Assembly (NCBI GenBank): GCA_903892515.1
Contig: CAITIS010000114.1
Coordinates: 1 to 44,320 of the forward strand
Direction of reading: 5' to 3'
Source of the DNA: an uncultured Planctomycetota bacterium
GTDB taxonomy: Bacteria; Planctomycetota; Phycisphaerae; SM23-33
Length of the DNA stretch: 44,320 nt
Positions within the stretch are counted from its first letter, which is position 1; every line of letters begins with the position of its first letter. Positions 1-8,904 of the stretch are shown here, one piece after another. Made by a program: the position numbers and the translations under genes. The notes beneath the pieces are model-generated. The model worked only from the letters and a program-made list of their open reading frames with translations. It made no database searches and was not told the DNA's origin.

Positions 1-2
1 TA

Positions 3-1355
3 CTACGCCAGTTTCCCGTAGCGCCGGATTTGCGGCCAGATAAGCGCCACCGCGCCGACGACGAGCATCGTCCCGATCCCGCCGGACACGACGGAGACCA
101 CCGCCCCGGCAACGATGGTGTGGCCGATCATCGGGCCGAAGACTTGTGCCACAGTGCCGGACTCGAACCCGCCCAGTTCGTTGGACGTGCCGATGAACAG
201 GTTGTTGACGGCCGAGACGCGGCCGCGTTTGTCGTCGGGCGTGAGCATCTGCACCAGCGTATGCCGGACCACGACACTGACGGTGTCGGCCGCTCCGCAC
301 GTAAACAGCATGAGCAGCGAGAACCAGAACCAGGTCGAAAGCCCAAAGGCCACCGTGGCCAGCCCAAATACCACGACCGCCCAAAGCAAGGCCCGTCCGG
401 CCTTTTGCAGCGGCGGCCGGTGGTTCATGATGAAGGCACAGAGCAAAGATCCAATCGGCAGGGCCGCGCGCAAGACTCCAAGCCCTGTGGGCCCGACGAA
501 CAGAATGTCTTTGGCATAGATCGGCAGCAACGCCGTTGCGCCGCCCAGGAACACCGCGAACATGTCCAGCGTGATGATCCCCAGGATGATCTTGCTGGCG
601 TAGACGAACTTGAAACCGGTCAACAACGTCTGGAGCGTCATGGGCTCCTTGGCCGAAACAGCGTGCTTCCGGCGGACCATGCCGACCAAAACGCAAAAGA
701 CCACCGACGCCAGCGCGCTGATCACATACACCAGTGCGGCCGGTGCTGTCGAGTGATGCCTGGCCATCCACGCGATGATCACGCCGGCCATCGCTGGGCC
801 GGCTATGGCGGATAGTTGAAACACCCCGGTATTCCAGGTAACCGCACGCGGGAATTCCTTGCGATCCACGAGGTTGGGCAGAAACGCCGCGTTGGCCGCC
901 CACATGAATGTGCGGGCAGCGCTGCCGATGAACAGGCACAGGTAGATCCACGGGACCGGCGCGCGGAGCGCCGAAATGGCAGCTATGCCAAGGCCCGCGG
1001 CCGCAGCTACCGCCGTCGTCAGCACCATGACCCGCTTGCGACTGTAATTATCCGCGACGTGCCCGGCCGGCAGCGTGAACAAGAACATCGGAATCATCTG
1101 GGTTAGCCCCACGAAGCCCAGCGCCATCGCCGAGCCGGTGCGGTCGTAGATCTCCCAGCCCAAGGCCATGGCAAACATCTGCTGGCCGAGCATGGCGGCA
1201 AGGCGTCCGATGAGATACAGTGTGAAATCCCGATTACGCAACAGCGCATAGGGGCCATCGTCGGTGCCGGCAAGGTCGTCCGACGCGGCGGGGGCGTCGG
1301 ATTTTGCAGGCACTGATGGCGGGTCTTCTGGCGACTCGGCTTTGTGCGTGGTCAT
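3..1355 (-). CDS. MFS transporter, EntS/MFS_3-like exporter
   Basis: This 450-residue integral membrane protein is probably a 12-helix major facilitator exporter. After a hydrophilic Pro/Ala/Asp-rich N-terminal tail of about 35 residues, hydrophobic helices run to the C terminus. The loop GHVADNYSRKR, after the second helix, is the MFS motif A (G-X3-D-X2-(R)-X-R-(K/R)). The overall look (RNRDFTLYLIGR near the start, then the short motif A loop) resembles the MFS_3 group that includes the enterobactin exporter EntS. The substrate cannot be read from the sequence. It is transcribed divergently from the large redox operon, with 464 bases between the two start codons. The stop codon lies at bases 3-5, so the gene is complete. 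Family call is firm; the EntS-like subgroup is tentative. Confidence 0.88.
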   Translation of the reverse strand: MTTHKAESPEDPPSVPAKSDAPAASDDLAGTDDGPYALLRNRDFTLYLIGRLAAMLGQQMFAMALGWEIYDRTGSAMALGFVGLTQMIPMFLFTLPAGHVADNYSRKRVMVLTTAVAAAAGLGIAAISALRAPVPWIYLCLFIGSAARTFMWAANAAFLPNLVDRKEFPRAVTWNTGVFQLSAIAGPAMAGVIIAWMARHHSTAPAALVYVISALASVVFCVLVGMVRRKHAVSAKEPMTLQTLLTGFKFVYASKIILGIITLDMFAVFLGGATALLPIYAKDILFVGPTGLGVLRAALPIGSLLCAFIMNHRPPLQKAGRALLWAVVVFGLATVAFGLSTWFWFSLLMLFTCGAADTVSVVVRHTLVQMLTPDDKRGRVSAVNNLFIGTSNELGGFESGTVAQVFGPMIGHTIVAGAVVSVVSGGIGTMLVVGAVALIWPQIRRYGKLA

Positions 1356-1819
1356 AATGTGAAGAGCCTAGTGGAAAACTGGCGTGGGTCGAGTTTCAAA
1401 ACAACAGTGAAGCTTTCAAGTTCCAATCCTGTTCCTGATCAGCATTGCGTAATTCGGGTGTTGCCGTAACTTTTCTATGATACGTCGCAGTAGGTAACCC
1501 AAGCAACTTGTTTGGATCGGCGGGCCGTGTCTGCTCCCGATCCGCTCTCTGGGCAACACTGCACATCGGCGTGCCTCTCCTTTGCTCTCGGTGGACAGAG
1601 GGCAGCGAAACTGGCTTTTTCCGACCCGGCTCAGCCATGAAGCGGCTGTGTTAGACATTCTGAACACCTGTATTAGAAGTTAATCCTTCCGCTGCTTGGG
1701 CTCGACGGGGAAGATTAAAGTCTCGGAAATAGCGGGTCTGAGGTTTCATATGCGCCTCTGCGGCGTGACATTTCCTGAAGCAGAGGCGGCGAAAGCGTAG
1801 TAGGTAGGGAAGAAGGACG
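1356..1819. other. Divergent intergenic region, no gene seen
   Basis: This 464-base stretch separates the minus-strand MFS gene from the plus-strand redox operon, so it must hold both promoters. It looks less GC-rich than its surroundings. Short open frames on the minus strand (about 80 codons each, overlapping one another) have no recognisable motif and no good ribosome binding site. A purine-rich AAGAAGGA at about 1810-1817 serves as the Shine-Dalgarno for the start at 1820. I could not identify a convincing -35/-10 pair, a riboswitch or a terminator. Confidence 0.5.
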
Positions 1820-2257
1820 ATGGCAGAGTCTGTTTGTCCCGACGTACTTATCCACGTGTGCCAGAACTGCCTTCCCAGCAGAGGTCATCTTCCACGGCAG
1901 TGGGTGCAGGAGGGCCTGCGTATCCTGGTCCGAGAGGTTCCCTGCAGCGGCAAAACCGATGCCCAGTACCTGTTCCACGCCTTCGAGGATGGATGCATGG
2001 GCGTGTGTGTAGTGACTTGCCCCAAGGCATCCTGTCATCTTGCCCAAGGAAACTACCGTGCGGAAGTTCGCATGCGCACGGTCCAACGTTTGCTGGCCGA
2101 GATAGGGCTGTCGCCGGATCGGGCACAGTTGTTGCGGGCGTCCCCTGACGAGTCAGCCGAGCAACTTGAGAAGTCAGTTCGCCAGGCAGTGCAGACCATA
2201 TCACGGGCCGGTGCAGAATCCTGTGCCGCAACGGCGCCGCCCAAGGGGGCGAAATAA
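1820..2257 (+). CDS. Divergent MvhD/FlpD-family iron-sulfur protein
   Basis: This 145-residue protein belongs to the family of the delta subunit of methyl-viologen-reducing hydrogenase (MvhD/FlpD, PF02662). That family carries a [2Fe-2S] cluster and passes electrons between a partner oxidoreductase and HdrA. The family frame is visible as C14-x2-C17, the segment VPCSGKTDAQYLFHAFEDG around C42, then VVTCPKASCHLAQGN with C67 and C72. Compared with the two other MvhD proteins in this operon it is divergent: the usual GCHPGDCHY is replaced by TCPKASCHL, and extra cysteines occur at C6, C59 and C63. It is the first gene of the array, 53 bases ahead of metF, with a good AAGGA ribosome binding site. 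It may hand electrons to a partner different from those of the other two copies. Confidence 0.8.
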   Translation: MAESVCPDVLIHVCQNCLPSRGHLPRQWVQEGLRILVREVPCSGKTDAQYLFHAFEDGCMGVCVVTCPKASCHLAQGNYRAEVRMRTVQRLLAEIGLSPDRAQLLRASPDESAEQLEKSVRQAVQTISRAGAESCAATAPPKGAK

Positions 2258-2310
2258 GCGACGGCGGCGCTGCCGGGCGTTCCCTCGAATATCGGAAGAG
2301 ATAGAGGATC

Positions 2311-3231
2311 ATGTCCCCAAAGAGCAAGACAACGCGATTGCAGGCGAAAATTGAGTCCGGTCAGTCGGCCCTCATCGCCGAAGTCCATCCTCCCAAGAGC
2401 GGCGACGCTGCGGCCGTGCGAGCCATGGCCAAAGAATTCGTGGGCCGGGTTCACGCGCTGGGCGTGTCGGACAACCGCGATGAGGTACGGATGTCGGCGC
2501 TGGCGGCGGCTTCGTTGGTGGCGGGCGAGGGCGTTGAGCCCATCCTGCATGTGACCACCCGCGATCGCAACCGTATCGCACTTACCTCCGATGGCCTGGG
2601 CGCCAGCGCCTTGGGCATTGGCAACGTGCTGTGCACGACGGGCACCCACCAGACGCTGGGGGCGTTCGCCAGCGCGCGCAACGTATTCGACATCGATTCC
2701 GTTCACCTGATTCAAATGTACAGCCACCTGGCCGACGACGGTGCGTGGGTGGGCGAGAAGGGCTTCACGGGCGTCGGTTCGTTCTGCGTGGGCGGCGTGG
2801 CGGCCCCGTTTGCAGACCCCCTGGAGTTGCAGGTGTCGCGCCTGGCCAAGAAGGTGAAGGCTGGGGCGCGATTCCTCGTCACCCAGCCAATCTTCGATCT
2901 GGATCGCTTCGGTGCCTGGTGGCAGGCGGTTACCCAGCGCGGGCTGCACCAGCAGGTGGCGATTCTGGCGGGGGTGCGCGTGCTGACGTCTGCTGACCAG
3001 GCCAACGCGTATGCCCAGCGCCGGCCCTTGCCGATGGTTCCCCAGGCTGCTCTTCAGCGACTCGGGCAAGGAACTGCGGACGCGCAGCGGAAGGCGGGCA
3101 TTGCGCTGGCCTGCGAGACGATCGAAAAACTGAAGGCTGTGGCGGGTTTGCGCGGCTTTGACATCTCGGCCCAGGACGATCACGCCGCCGTTCTGGCGGT
3201 CATGTCGGCCGCTGGATTGAAGGCGGACTAG
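2311..3231 (+). CDS. metF: Methylenetetrahydrofolate reductase, MetF family
   Basis: This 306-residue flavoprotein is the size of a bacterial MetF. MetF reduces methylene-tetrahydrofolate to methyl-tetrahydrofolate in the methyl branch of the Wood-Ljungdahl pathway or for methionine synthesis. Family marks include EVHPPKSGD with Glu24 near the start, the VTTRDRNR segment at about 81-88 (equivalent to the HxxxRDxN-type motif), and VTQPIFD at about 190-196. A GAGG ribosome binding site precedes the ATG. It lies in one array with metV, hdrA, hdrC and mvhD genes. That is the gene content of the Moorella-type MTHFR complex, where MetF receives electrons through MetV and Hdr-like subunits instead of directly from NAD(P)H. 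Function as the catalytic subunit is well supported; the electron donor is inferred. Confidence 0.9.
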   Translation: MSPKSKTTRLQAKIESGQSALIAEVHPPKSGDAAAVRAMAKEFVGRVHALGVSDNRDEVRMSALAAASLVAGEGVEPILHVTTRDRNRIALTSDGLGASALGIGNVLCTTGTHQTLGAFASARNVFDIDSVHLIQMYSHLADDGAWVGEKGFTGVGSFCVGGVAAPFADPLELQVSRLAKKVKAGARFLVTQPIFDLDRFGAWWQAVTQRGLHQQVAILAGVRVLTSADQANAYAQRRPLPMVPQAALQRLGQGTADAQRKAGIALACETIEKLKAVAGLRGFDISAQDDHAAVLAVMSAAGLKAD

Positions 3232-3233
3232 CC

Positions 3234-4640
3234 GTGCCGGCCAAGTACCACATACATACCGAGCCCTGTCCTCCGCGTTACCGGTTGCCTGGCAAGCTGG
3301 GCGTCGTGGATTGGCGCGAGGACTGTGCCCGCTGCCACAACTGCGTGAAGGATGGCTGCATCTACGGCCTGTACCGCGACGAGGCCGACACGCTCCACGA
3401 AGAGCTGGGGTACCTGGACTACATCTTCCAGTGCAAGGGCTGCCTGAGCTGCGTTCAGAACTGCACCAAGGGCATCCTGACGCGCGTCGTCAACCCGGAA
3501 TACAAGCGGCTGGGCGATGCGTACTTCACGCCGGACATCCTTCTGACCACGTGGTTCCAGGCCGAGTCGGGCAAGATCCCGGTCTCCGGCGGCGGGTACG
3601 GCGGGCCATTCTCTGGGCCGGGCTTCGACTCGATGTGGACCGACATGTCGGAAATCGTGCGGCCGACGCGCGACGGCATCCACGGACGCGAGTACATCAA
3701 TACCGGCGTGGATATCGGCAGGAAAATGCTGCACCTGGCGTTCCATGACGGCGAGATGGACGTCTCGCCGCCTCCGCTGGCGCAGATTCCCATGCCCGTG
3801 ATATTCGACATCCTGCCGGATCGATGGAAGCATCGGCCGGTGGCCAGAGCTGTCGCACAGGCAGCGGCGCAGCTGGGTGTGCTGGCCGTGGTGCAGGCCG
3901 ATGAGTCGCCAGAGGATCTTGCCGTGTCACCCGACCGGCTGGTGCCGCTGCTGACCGGCGAGCAGGTGCCGGAATCGCTGGAGCTTGCGTCTTTTGTGAT
4001 GATTCCTGACAGCCCGCGGGTTGAGCAGGTGCGTGATGCCCTGAAGAGGCAGAACCCTCAGCGGATTGTCAGCGTGCGGGTTGTGGCTTCGCCGGCGGCG
4101 AAGGACCGTGTCCGCGAGCTTGTCGGGCTGGGCGCTGAGGTCATTCATCTCGTCTTCGACATGCACGGCCGGGAGCAGGGGACGGCCGAACCGCGTCACA
4201 TGCGGGACGTGTTGCGGGATATCCACGGCGAACTCGTCCGGGCCGGCGTCCGCGACCAGGTGACGCTGGTGGCATCCGGCGGGATCGGGCTGGCCGAGCA
4301 CGTTACCAAGGCCGTCATCTGCGGCGCAGACATGGTGGCCATCGACGTGCCGCTGGCGATCGCGATGGAGTGCCGACTGTGCCTGGATTGCGATCGTGGC
4401 CTGCCGTGCCCGATCGACCTGGCGAACGTGGATGCGAAGTTCGGCGCCACGCGAATTGTCAATCTTCTGGGCGCTTGGCATCAACAGCTGATCGAAATGC
4501 TCGGGGCCATGGGTATCCGTGAGTTCCGCCGCCTTCGCGGCGAGACGGGGCGTTGCATGTTCTTTGAAGACTTAGAACGCGACACGTTTGGCCGCATGTT
4601 CGGCCAGCGAAAGACCCAATCTGCGGGAGGTCCGGCATGA
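3234..4640 (+). CDS. Degenerate glutamate-synthase-like protein with ferredoxin clusters
   Basis: This 468-residue protein is a paralogue of its downstream neighbour, the glutamate synthase FMN domain, but looks catalytically degraded. The N-terminal part has cysteine pairs of ferredoxin type (C31, C34, C37, C42, then CKGCLSCVQNC at 67-77). The middle looks like a TIM barrel, and the C-terminal barrel end is preserved (VASGGIGLAEHVTKAVICGA at about 346-365, then the cysteine-rich CRLCLDCDRGLPCP). The glutamate/FMN-binding features of the real enzyme, a KPGLGGHLLGPK-type motif and a GSYGGTGA-type phosphate loop, are absent. The start is GTG, two bases after the metF stop, and the 3' end overlaps the next start (ATGA). 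I infer an electron-transfer or scaffold role. Whether FMN still binds is unknown. Confidence 0.75.
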   Translation: MPAKYHIHTEPCPPRYRLPGKLGVVDWREDCARCHNCVKDGCIYGLYRDEADTLHEELGYLDYIFQCKGCLSCVQNCTKGILTRVVNPEYKRLGDAYFTPDILLTTWFQAESGKIPVSGGGYGGPFSGPGFDSMWTDMSEIVRPTRDGIHGREYINTGVDIGRKMLHLAFHDGEMDVSPPPLAQIPMPVIFDILPDRWKHRPVARAVAQAAAQLGVLAVVQADESPEDLAVSPDRLVPLLTGEQVPESLELASFVMIPDSPRVEQVRDALKRQNPQRIVSVRVVASPAAKDRVRELVGLGAEVIHLVFDMHGREQGTAEPRHMRDVLRDIHGELVRAGVRDQVTLVASGGIGLAEHVTKAVICGADMVAIDVPLAIAMECRLCLDCDRGLPCPIDLANVDAKFGATRIVNLLGAWHQQLIEMLGAMGIREFRRLRGETGRCMFFEDLERDTFGRMFGQRKTQSAGGPA

Positions 4641-6193
4641 CGCAAACTGATTCCACCGCCATGCCCCAACCGCCCGACGAGTTTGCCGCGAGCCCGGAGT
4701 TCGCGCAGGTTTCGCGCGAGGTCCGGCCGGTCGGGCCGCGATATCGCAACGAGATCGGCAAGTACAGCATCCACCGCGACTCCAACTGCATCTCCTGCGG
4801 GCGATGCGTAGCGACGTGCCCACATGGCGTGCATGTCCGGCCTGAGGGCTACCGGCAGGTGATTCGCCCGTTTGACTATCGCTGCGTCGGGCCGACGTGC
4901 GAGCGAACCGATCACTACTGCATCACGGCCTGCCCCAAGCAGTCGCTTTCGATGCTGGACAATCCGGTCTTTGCCACGTTGGGCGATTGCCGCTGGACAG
5001 GCGATTTGATCGCGAGCAACTGGATGATGGCCGAGACGGGCCACGCCCCCCCGGCGCATCTTAACAATGAAGTGGGGGGCTCCGGCGGCGGGTTCGACCG
5101 ACTGCGTTTCCGCTTCCCCGAGAAGATGCCGGCCGACCTGCGCCACGAGGATATCTCGACGGAATTGGTGCTGAACCGCCGTGGCGATGGCCGGCCCAAA
5201 GTGACGATCGACGTGCCATGGTATGGCGGCGGGATGTCATTCGGCTCGACCAACATCCGCGTGCTGCTGGCCAAGGCGCGGACTGCCAAGGCTTGGAACA
5301 CGTTCAGTTGCACGGGCGAGGGCGGCTATCCCGAGCGTTTCATCCCCTATGCCGACCACATGATCACGCAAGTGGCAACGGGGTTGTTCGGCGTGCGCGA
5401 GGAGACGATCCAGCGGGCACCCATCGTTGAGTTCAAGTACGCCCAGGGCGCCAAGCCTGGCCTGGGCGGCCACCTGCTGGGGCCCAAGAATACGCCTTCC
5501 GTTGCGGCCATGCGCGAGACGGTGCAGGGCGTGTCGCTGTTCTCGCCGTTCCCCTTCCACAGCGTGTATTCCGTGGAGGACCACAAGAAGCACCTGGACT
5601 GGATCGCGCATGTGAATCCGCGGGCGCTGCTGTCGGCGAAGGTTTCCACCCCCGGCGACGTGGACATGGTAGCGGTGGGCGCTTACTACGCCGGCGCGCA
5701 CATCGTCCACACCGACGGCAGCTATGGCGGCACGGGCGCGGCGCCCAATATCGCCAAGAAGAACATCGCCATGCCCATCGAATACGCCATCAGCCGCGTG
5801 CACCAGTTCCTTGAAGCCGAGGGCGTGCGCGGCCAGATCACCGTCATGGCCAGCGGCGGCGTGCGGACGCCGATGGACGTCGCCAAGGCCATCGCGATGG
5901 GCGCCGACGGCGTCGTCATCGGCACAGCCGAGTTGGTGGCCATGGGCTGCATCCGCTGCGGGGCCTGCGAAAGCGGCCGTGGCTGCGCGCGCGGGATCGC
6001 CACGACCGACTCGGAGCTGCTGGAACTGGTGACCGTCGAGTGGGGCACGCAGCGGCTGGTGAACCTGTATAACGCCTGGCGGGAAATCCTCATCGACATC
6101 CTCTACCGCCTTGGCTTGCCGTCCGTCGCCGCTCTTCGTGGCCGGACGGACCTGTTGATGCACCTTGATTATGAGGATCGGGCGGCGCAATGA
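4637..6193 (+). CDS. gltB: Glutamate synthase FMN domain subunit, archaeal type
   Basis: This 518-residue protein is the stand-alone synthase domain found in split (archaeal-type) glutamate synthases, which makes glutamate from 2-oxoglutarate and ammonia on an FMN/[3Fe-4S] barrel. An N-terminal ferredoxin region has CISCGRCVATCP (51-62) and further cysteines at 83, 88, 95 and 99. The barrel carries the catalytic KPGLGGHLLGPK (273-284), the FMN phosphate loop DGSYGGTGAAP (360-370), ASGGVRTPMD (405-414), and the cluster motif CIRCGACESGRGC (438-450). It overlaps both neighbours by 4 bases, so translation is probably coupled with the degenerate paralogue upstream and the amidotransferase downstream. 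The ferredoxin domain suggests electrons arrive from ferredoxin or from partner subunits. Confidence 0.9.
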   Translation: MTQTDSTAMPQPPDEFAASPEFAQVSREVRPVGPRYRNEIGKYSIHRDSNCISCGRCVATCPHGVHVRPEGYRQVIRPFDYRCVGPTCERTDHYCITACPKQSLSMLDNPVFATLGDCRWTGDLIASNWMMAETGHAPPAHLNNEVGGSGGGFDRLRFRFPEKMPADLRHEDISTELVLNRRGDGRPKVTIDVPWYGGGMSFGSTNIRVLLAKARTAKAWNTFSCTGEGGYPERFIPYADHMITQVATGLFGVREETIQRAPIVEFKYAQGAKPGLGGHLLGPKNTPSVAAMRETVQGVSLFSPFPFHSVYSVEDHKKHLDWIAHVNPRALLSAKVSTPGDVDMVAVGAYYAGAHIVHTDGSYGGTGAAPNIAKKNIAMPIEYAISRVHQFLEAEGVRGQITVMASGGVRTPMDVAKAIAMGADGVVIGTAELVAMGCIRCGACESGRGCARGIATTDSELLELVTVEWGTQRLVNLYNAWREILIDILYRLGLPSVAALRGRTDLLMHLDYEDRAAQ

Positions 6194-8880
6194 CGATTGA
6201 CCAAGCCATCCAGCGGATGAGTCCCCTTCAGCGTGCGGAGGTGCTGACGCAGGCCCGGGCGGCCTTGCGGCCACAGGGGCAGTGGTTCCTGCCTTCGCCG
6301 GAGGCCGAGGGCGGCTGCGGCGTTACCGGCTTCGCGTGCACAATCCCCGTCGGCGGGCGGCACATCTACGAGCCGTCCATCCAGATGCGCAACCGCGGCA
6401 ACGGTAAGGGCGGCGGAATCGCGGCCTGTGGCCTGGTGCCGGAGGACCTGGGCGTTTCGCGCAAGGTCCTGGAAGAAGATTACATCCTGCAGGTGGCGTT
6501 GCTGGACCCAACCGCACGCGATGACATCGAAGCGCGGCACGTCCATCCGCACTTCGAAATCGACCAGGGCGGGCTCGTTCCGACGGTTGACGACTATCGC
6601 GACGTGCCGCTGCTGGAAATCCGGCCGCCGGACGTGGCGCGGTATTTCGTTCGCGTCCGGCCAGGCGTGCTGGACCGCTTCGCCACGGAAAAGAACCTGA
6701 CGCATCTTTCGCAGCGCGAAGTGGCCGACGAGTTCGTCTTCCAGAACTCCATCGCGTTGAACAAGGCATTCTACGCCTCGCTGGGCGAGAAGCGGGCGTT
6801 CGTCGTCTCCCACGCGCGCAACCTGGTGATCATGAAGGCCGTCGCCTTCGCCGAGGCCGCGGTGGAGTATTACCGCATGTCCGACACGCGGGCGCACGTG
6901 TGGATTGCCCACCAGCGCTACCCGACGCGTGGCCGAGTGTGGCACCCCGGCGGGGCGCATCCGTTCATCGGCATGAACGAGGCGCTGGTGCACAACGGCG
7001 ACTTCGCCAACTACCATGCCGTGTGCGAGTACCTGGCGCAGCGCAACCTGTTCTGCCAGTTCCTGACGGACACGGAAGTGTCGGTGCTGCTGTTCGACCT
7101 GCTCAGCCGCACATACGGCTACCCTTTGGAATACATCATCGAGGCGCTGGCGCCGACGACCGAACTGGACTTCGACCGCCTGCCCGCGAAGAAACGCGAG
7201 GTTTACAGCCACATCCAGGCCGCCCACATGCACGCCGCGCCGGACGGCCCGTGGTTCTTCATCATCGCCCGCAGCCTGGCCGAGCAGAAGACCTTCCAAC
7301 TGCTGGGCATTACGGACACCGCCATGCTGCGTCCGCAGGTGTTCGCGCTGCAGGAGGGCGAGGTGTCCATCGCGCTGGTGTGCTCGGAAAAACAGGCGAT
7401 CGACGCGACGCTGGCGAGCTTGGCCAGCGAAGACCCGCGGTTCGCCCCGGTGGCGGACCACTACTGGAACGCCCGTGGCGGCAGCGCCTCCGATGGCGGT
7501 GCTTTCCTGATGACCGTTTCGCCGGTCGATGGCGGCCCCAAGGGCGACGGTGCCCCCGACAGCAAACAGTATGAACTGTGCGTCACCAACAAATTCGGCG
7601 ACGTGGTCCGCACCCAGCCCGGCCAGGTGCATTGCGACCTGTCTCAGCCGGTGGCAGCGGGGGCCCAGAATCAGGATGACCTGGCCGCCGTGGATCGCGC
7701 GGTCGAGTCGCAGGACGCGCAGGGGCTGTGTGAGTACGTCCGCCAGTCTCTGTCCGCCATGGACTACAACCGGCTGCGGTCGTTCGTGGATCAGGTGGCG
7801 GTGCGCACGGCGCAGGCCGCGCCCAAAACGGGCATCGACGCGCTGACCCAGTGCATGGACCAGCGTTTCGCCACCGGCGACAAGAAACGCAGTTCCGTGC
7901 AGACGATCCTGCGGGCGGGCCTGGAGCGAATCTTTGAGGCCCAGCCGCTATGCCAGGGCAGCGGCAACGGCCACGTGTTCTGCCGCATAACCTGGGACAC
8001 GCGCCAGAACCTCCGCGGGCCCCAAGGCCAGGAGCGCACGCTGTTGATCGATGCTCGCCGCTTCCAGCCCGAAGGCGAACAGTGCGACGCGCGGCTGGCT
8101 GTAAAAGCCTATGAAATGGGCTGGCGGCACCTGGTGCACTACAACACTCGCGGGACGCGTTTTCACGCCGCGGGCTTTGGCCCCCGCACCGACGGCCTGC
8201 GGGTCGACTGCTACGACAACCCGGGCGACTACCTGGGCTCGGGCATGGACGGCCTGGAGGCGTACATCCACGGTAACGCCCAGGACCAGCTTTGTCAGAT
8301 TGCCAAGCGCGGCAAGCTGGTCGTGTACGGCGACGTCGGCCAGACGTACCTGTACGGCGCCAAGGGCGGCGACTTCTTCGTCCTGGGCAATGTTGCCGGA
8401 CGGCCGATGATCAACGCTGTGGGGCGGCCCCGCGCCGTCATCAACGGCACGGCCCTTGACTTCCTGGCGGAATCCTTCATGGCCGGCGATCCGCTGACCG
8501 GCGGAGGTTTCGCCATCGTCAATGGCATCCGAGTGGACGAATCGGGCCGCGTCGTGCCGCTGGAGCAGCCATATCCCGGCAGCAACCTGCTGTCGCTGGC
8601 CTCTGGCGGGGCGATCTACGTCCGCGATCCGCATCGCACGCTGGTCGATGAGCAGCTCAACGGCGCTGTCTACCGGCCATTGTCGACGGTCGACTGGAGA
8701 CTCATCCTTCCGTACTTGCAGGAAAACGAGAGGCTCTTCGGCATTCGTGTCCAGCAGGACCTGCTGACCGTTGATGGCGTCCTGAAGAACCCCGCGGCCG
8801 TGTACCGCAAGGTGATGCCTCTGGGCGCCGCCCAGGCGCAGGCCGCGCTGGAAGAGGCCGAGGAAGGAGACGGCGAATAG
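6190..8880 (+). CDS. Glutamate synthase amidotransferase fused to GXGXG domain
   Basis: This 896-residue protein combines the glutaminase and the GXGXG domain of glutamate synthase, with the FMN barrel left out and encoded by the gene before it. Residues about 43-390 are a class II glutamine amidotransferase. The likely nucleophile is Cys43 in GGCGVTGF, preceded by a 42-residue stretch that could be a removed propeptide. IAHQRYPTRG, GGAHPF and LVHNGDFANY are the usual substrate-site motifs. Residues about 615-855 form the GXGXG beta-helix domain, with YGDVGQTYLYGAKGGDFFVL and GGFAIVNG. A 200-residue linker of unclear function lies between. Ammonia released here would feed the FMN subunit. Archaeal systems usually encode these two domains separately, so the fusion is a notable variant. 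Confidence 0.88.
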   Translation: MTIDQAIQRMSPLQRAEVLTQARAALRPQGQWFLPSPEAEGGCGVTGFACTIPVGGRHIYEPSIQMRNRGNGKGGGIAACGLVPEDLGVSRKVLEEDYILQVALLDPTARDDIEARHVHPHFEIDQGGLVPTVDDYRDVPLLEIRPPDVARYFVRVRPGVLDRFATEKNLTHLSQREVADEFVFQNSIALNKAFYASLGEKRAFVVSHARNLVIMKAVAFAEAAVEYYRMSDTRAHVWIAHQRYPTRGRVWHPGGAHPFIGMNEALVHNGDFANYHAVCEYLAQRNLFCQFLTDTEVSVLLFDLLSRTYGYPLEYIIEALAPTTELDFDRLPAKKREVYSHIQAAHMHAAPDGPWFFIIARSLAEQKTFQLLGITDTAMLRPQVFALQEGEVSIALVCSEKQAIDATLASLASEDPRFAPVADHYWNARGGSASDGGAFLMTVSPVDGGPKGDGAPDSKQYELCVTNKFGDVVRTQPGQVHCDLSQPVAAGAQNQDDLAAVDRAVESQDAQGLCEYVRQSLSAMDYNRLRSFVDQVAVRTAQAAPKTGIDALTQCMDQRFATGDKKRSSVQTILRAGLERIFEAQPLCQGSGNGHVFCRITWDTRQNLRGPQGQERTLLIDARRFQPEGEQCDARLAVKAYEMGWRHLVHYNTRGTRFHAAGFGPRTDGLRVDCYDNPGDYLGSGMDGLEAYIHGNAQDQLCQIAKRGKLVVYGDVGQTYLYGAKGGDFFVLGNVAGRPMINAVGRPRAVINGTALDFLAESFMAGDPLTGGGFAIVNGIRVDESGRVVPLEQPYPGSNLLSLASGGAIYVRDPHRTLVDEQLNGAVYRPLSTVDWRLILPYLQENERLFGIRVQQDLLTVDGVLKNPAAVYRKVMPLGAAQAQAALEEAEEGDGE

Positions 8881-8904
8881 CTATGTCGATTCTGGAGCCA
8901 ATCC

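Noticed and set aside
1396..1667. Two overlapping minus-strand frames of about 80 codons in the divergent intergenic region
   Set aside because: No motif, no ribosome binding site, and mutually overlapping in different frames.
2258..2310. Possible tetrahydrofolate riboswitch before metF
   Set aside because: The gap is only 53 bases and no conserved THF riboswitch core is visible; metF is inside the operon.
6169..7632. 487-codon open frame on the minus strand opposite the amidotransferase gene
   Set aside because: The plus-strand frame encodes clear glutamine amidotransferase motifs. The minus frame is Arg/His/Val-rich with no family signal, as expected from GC-rich codon bias.
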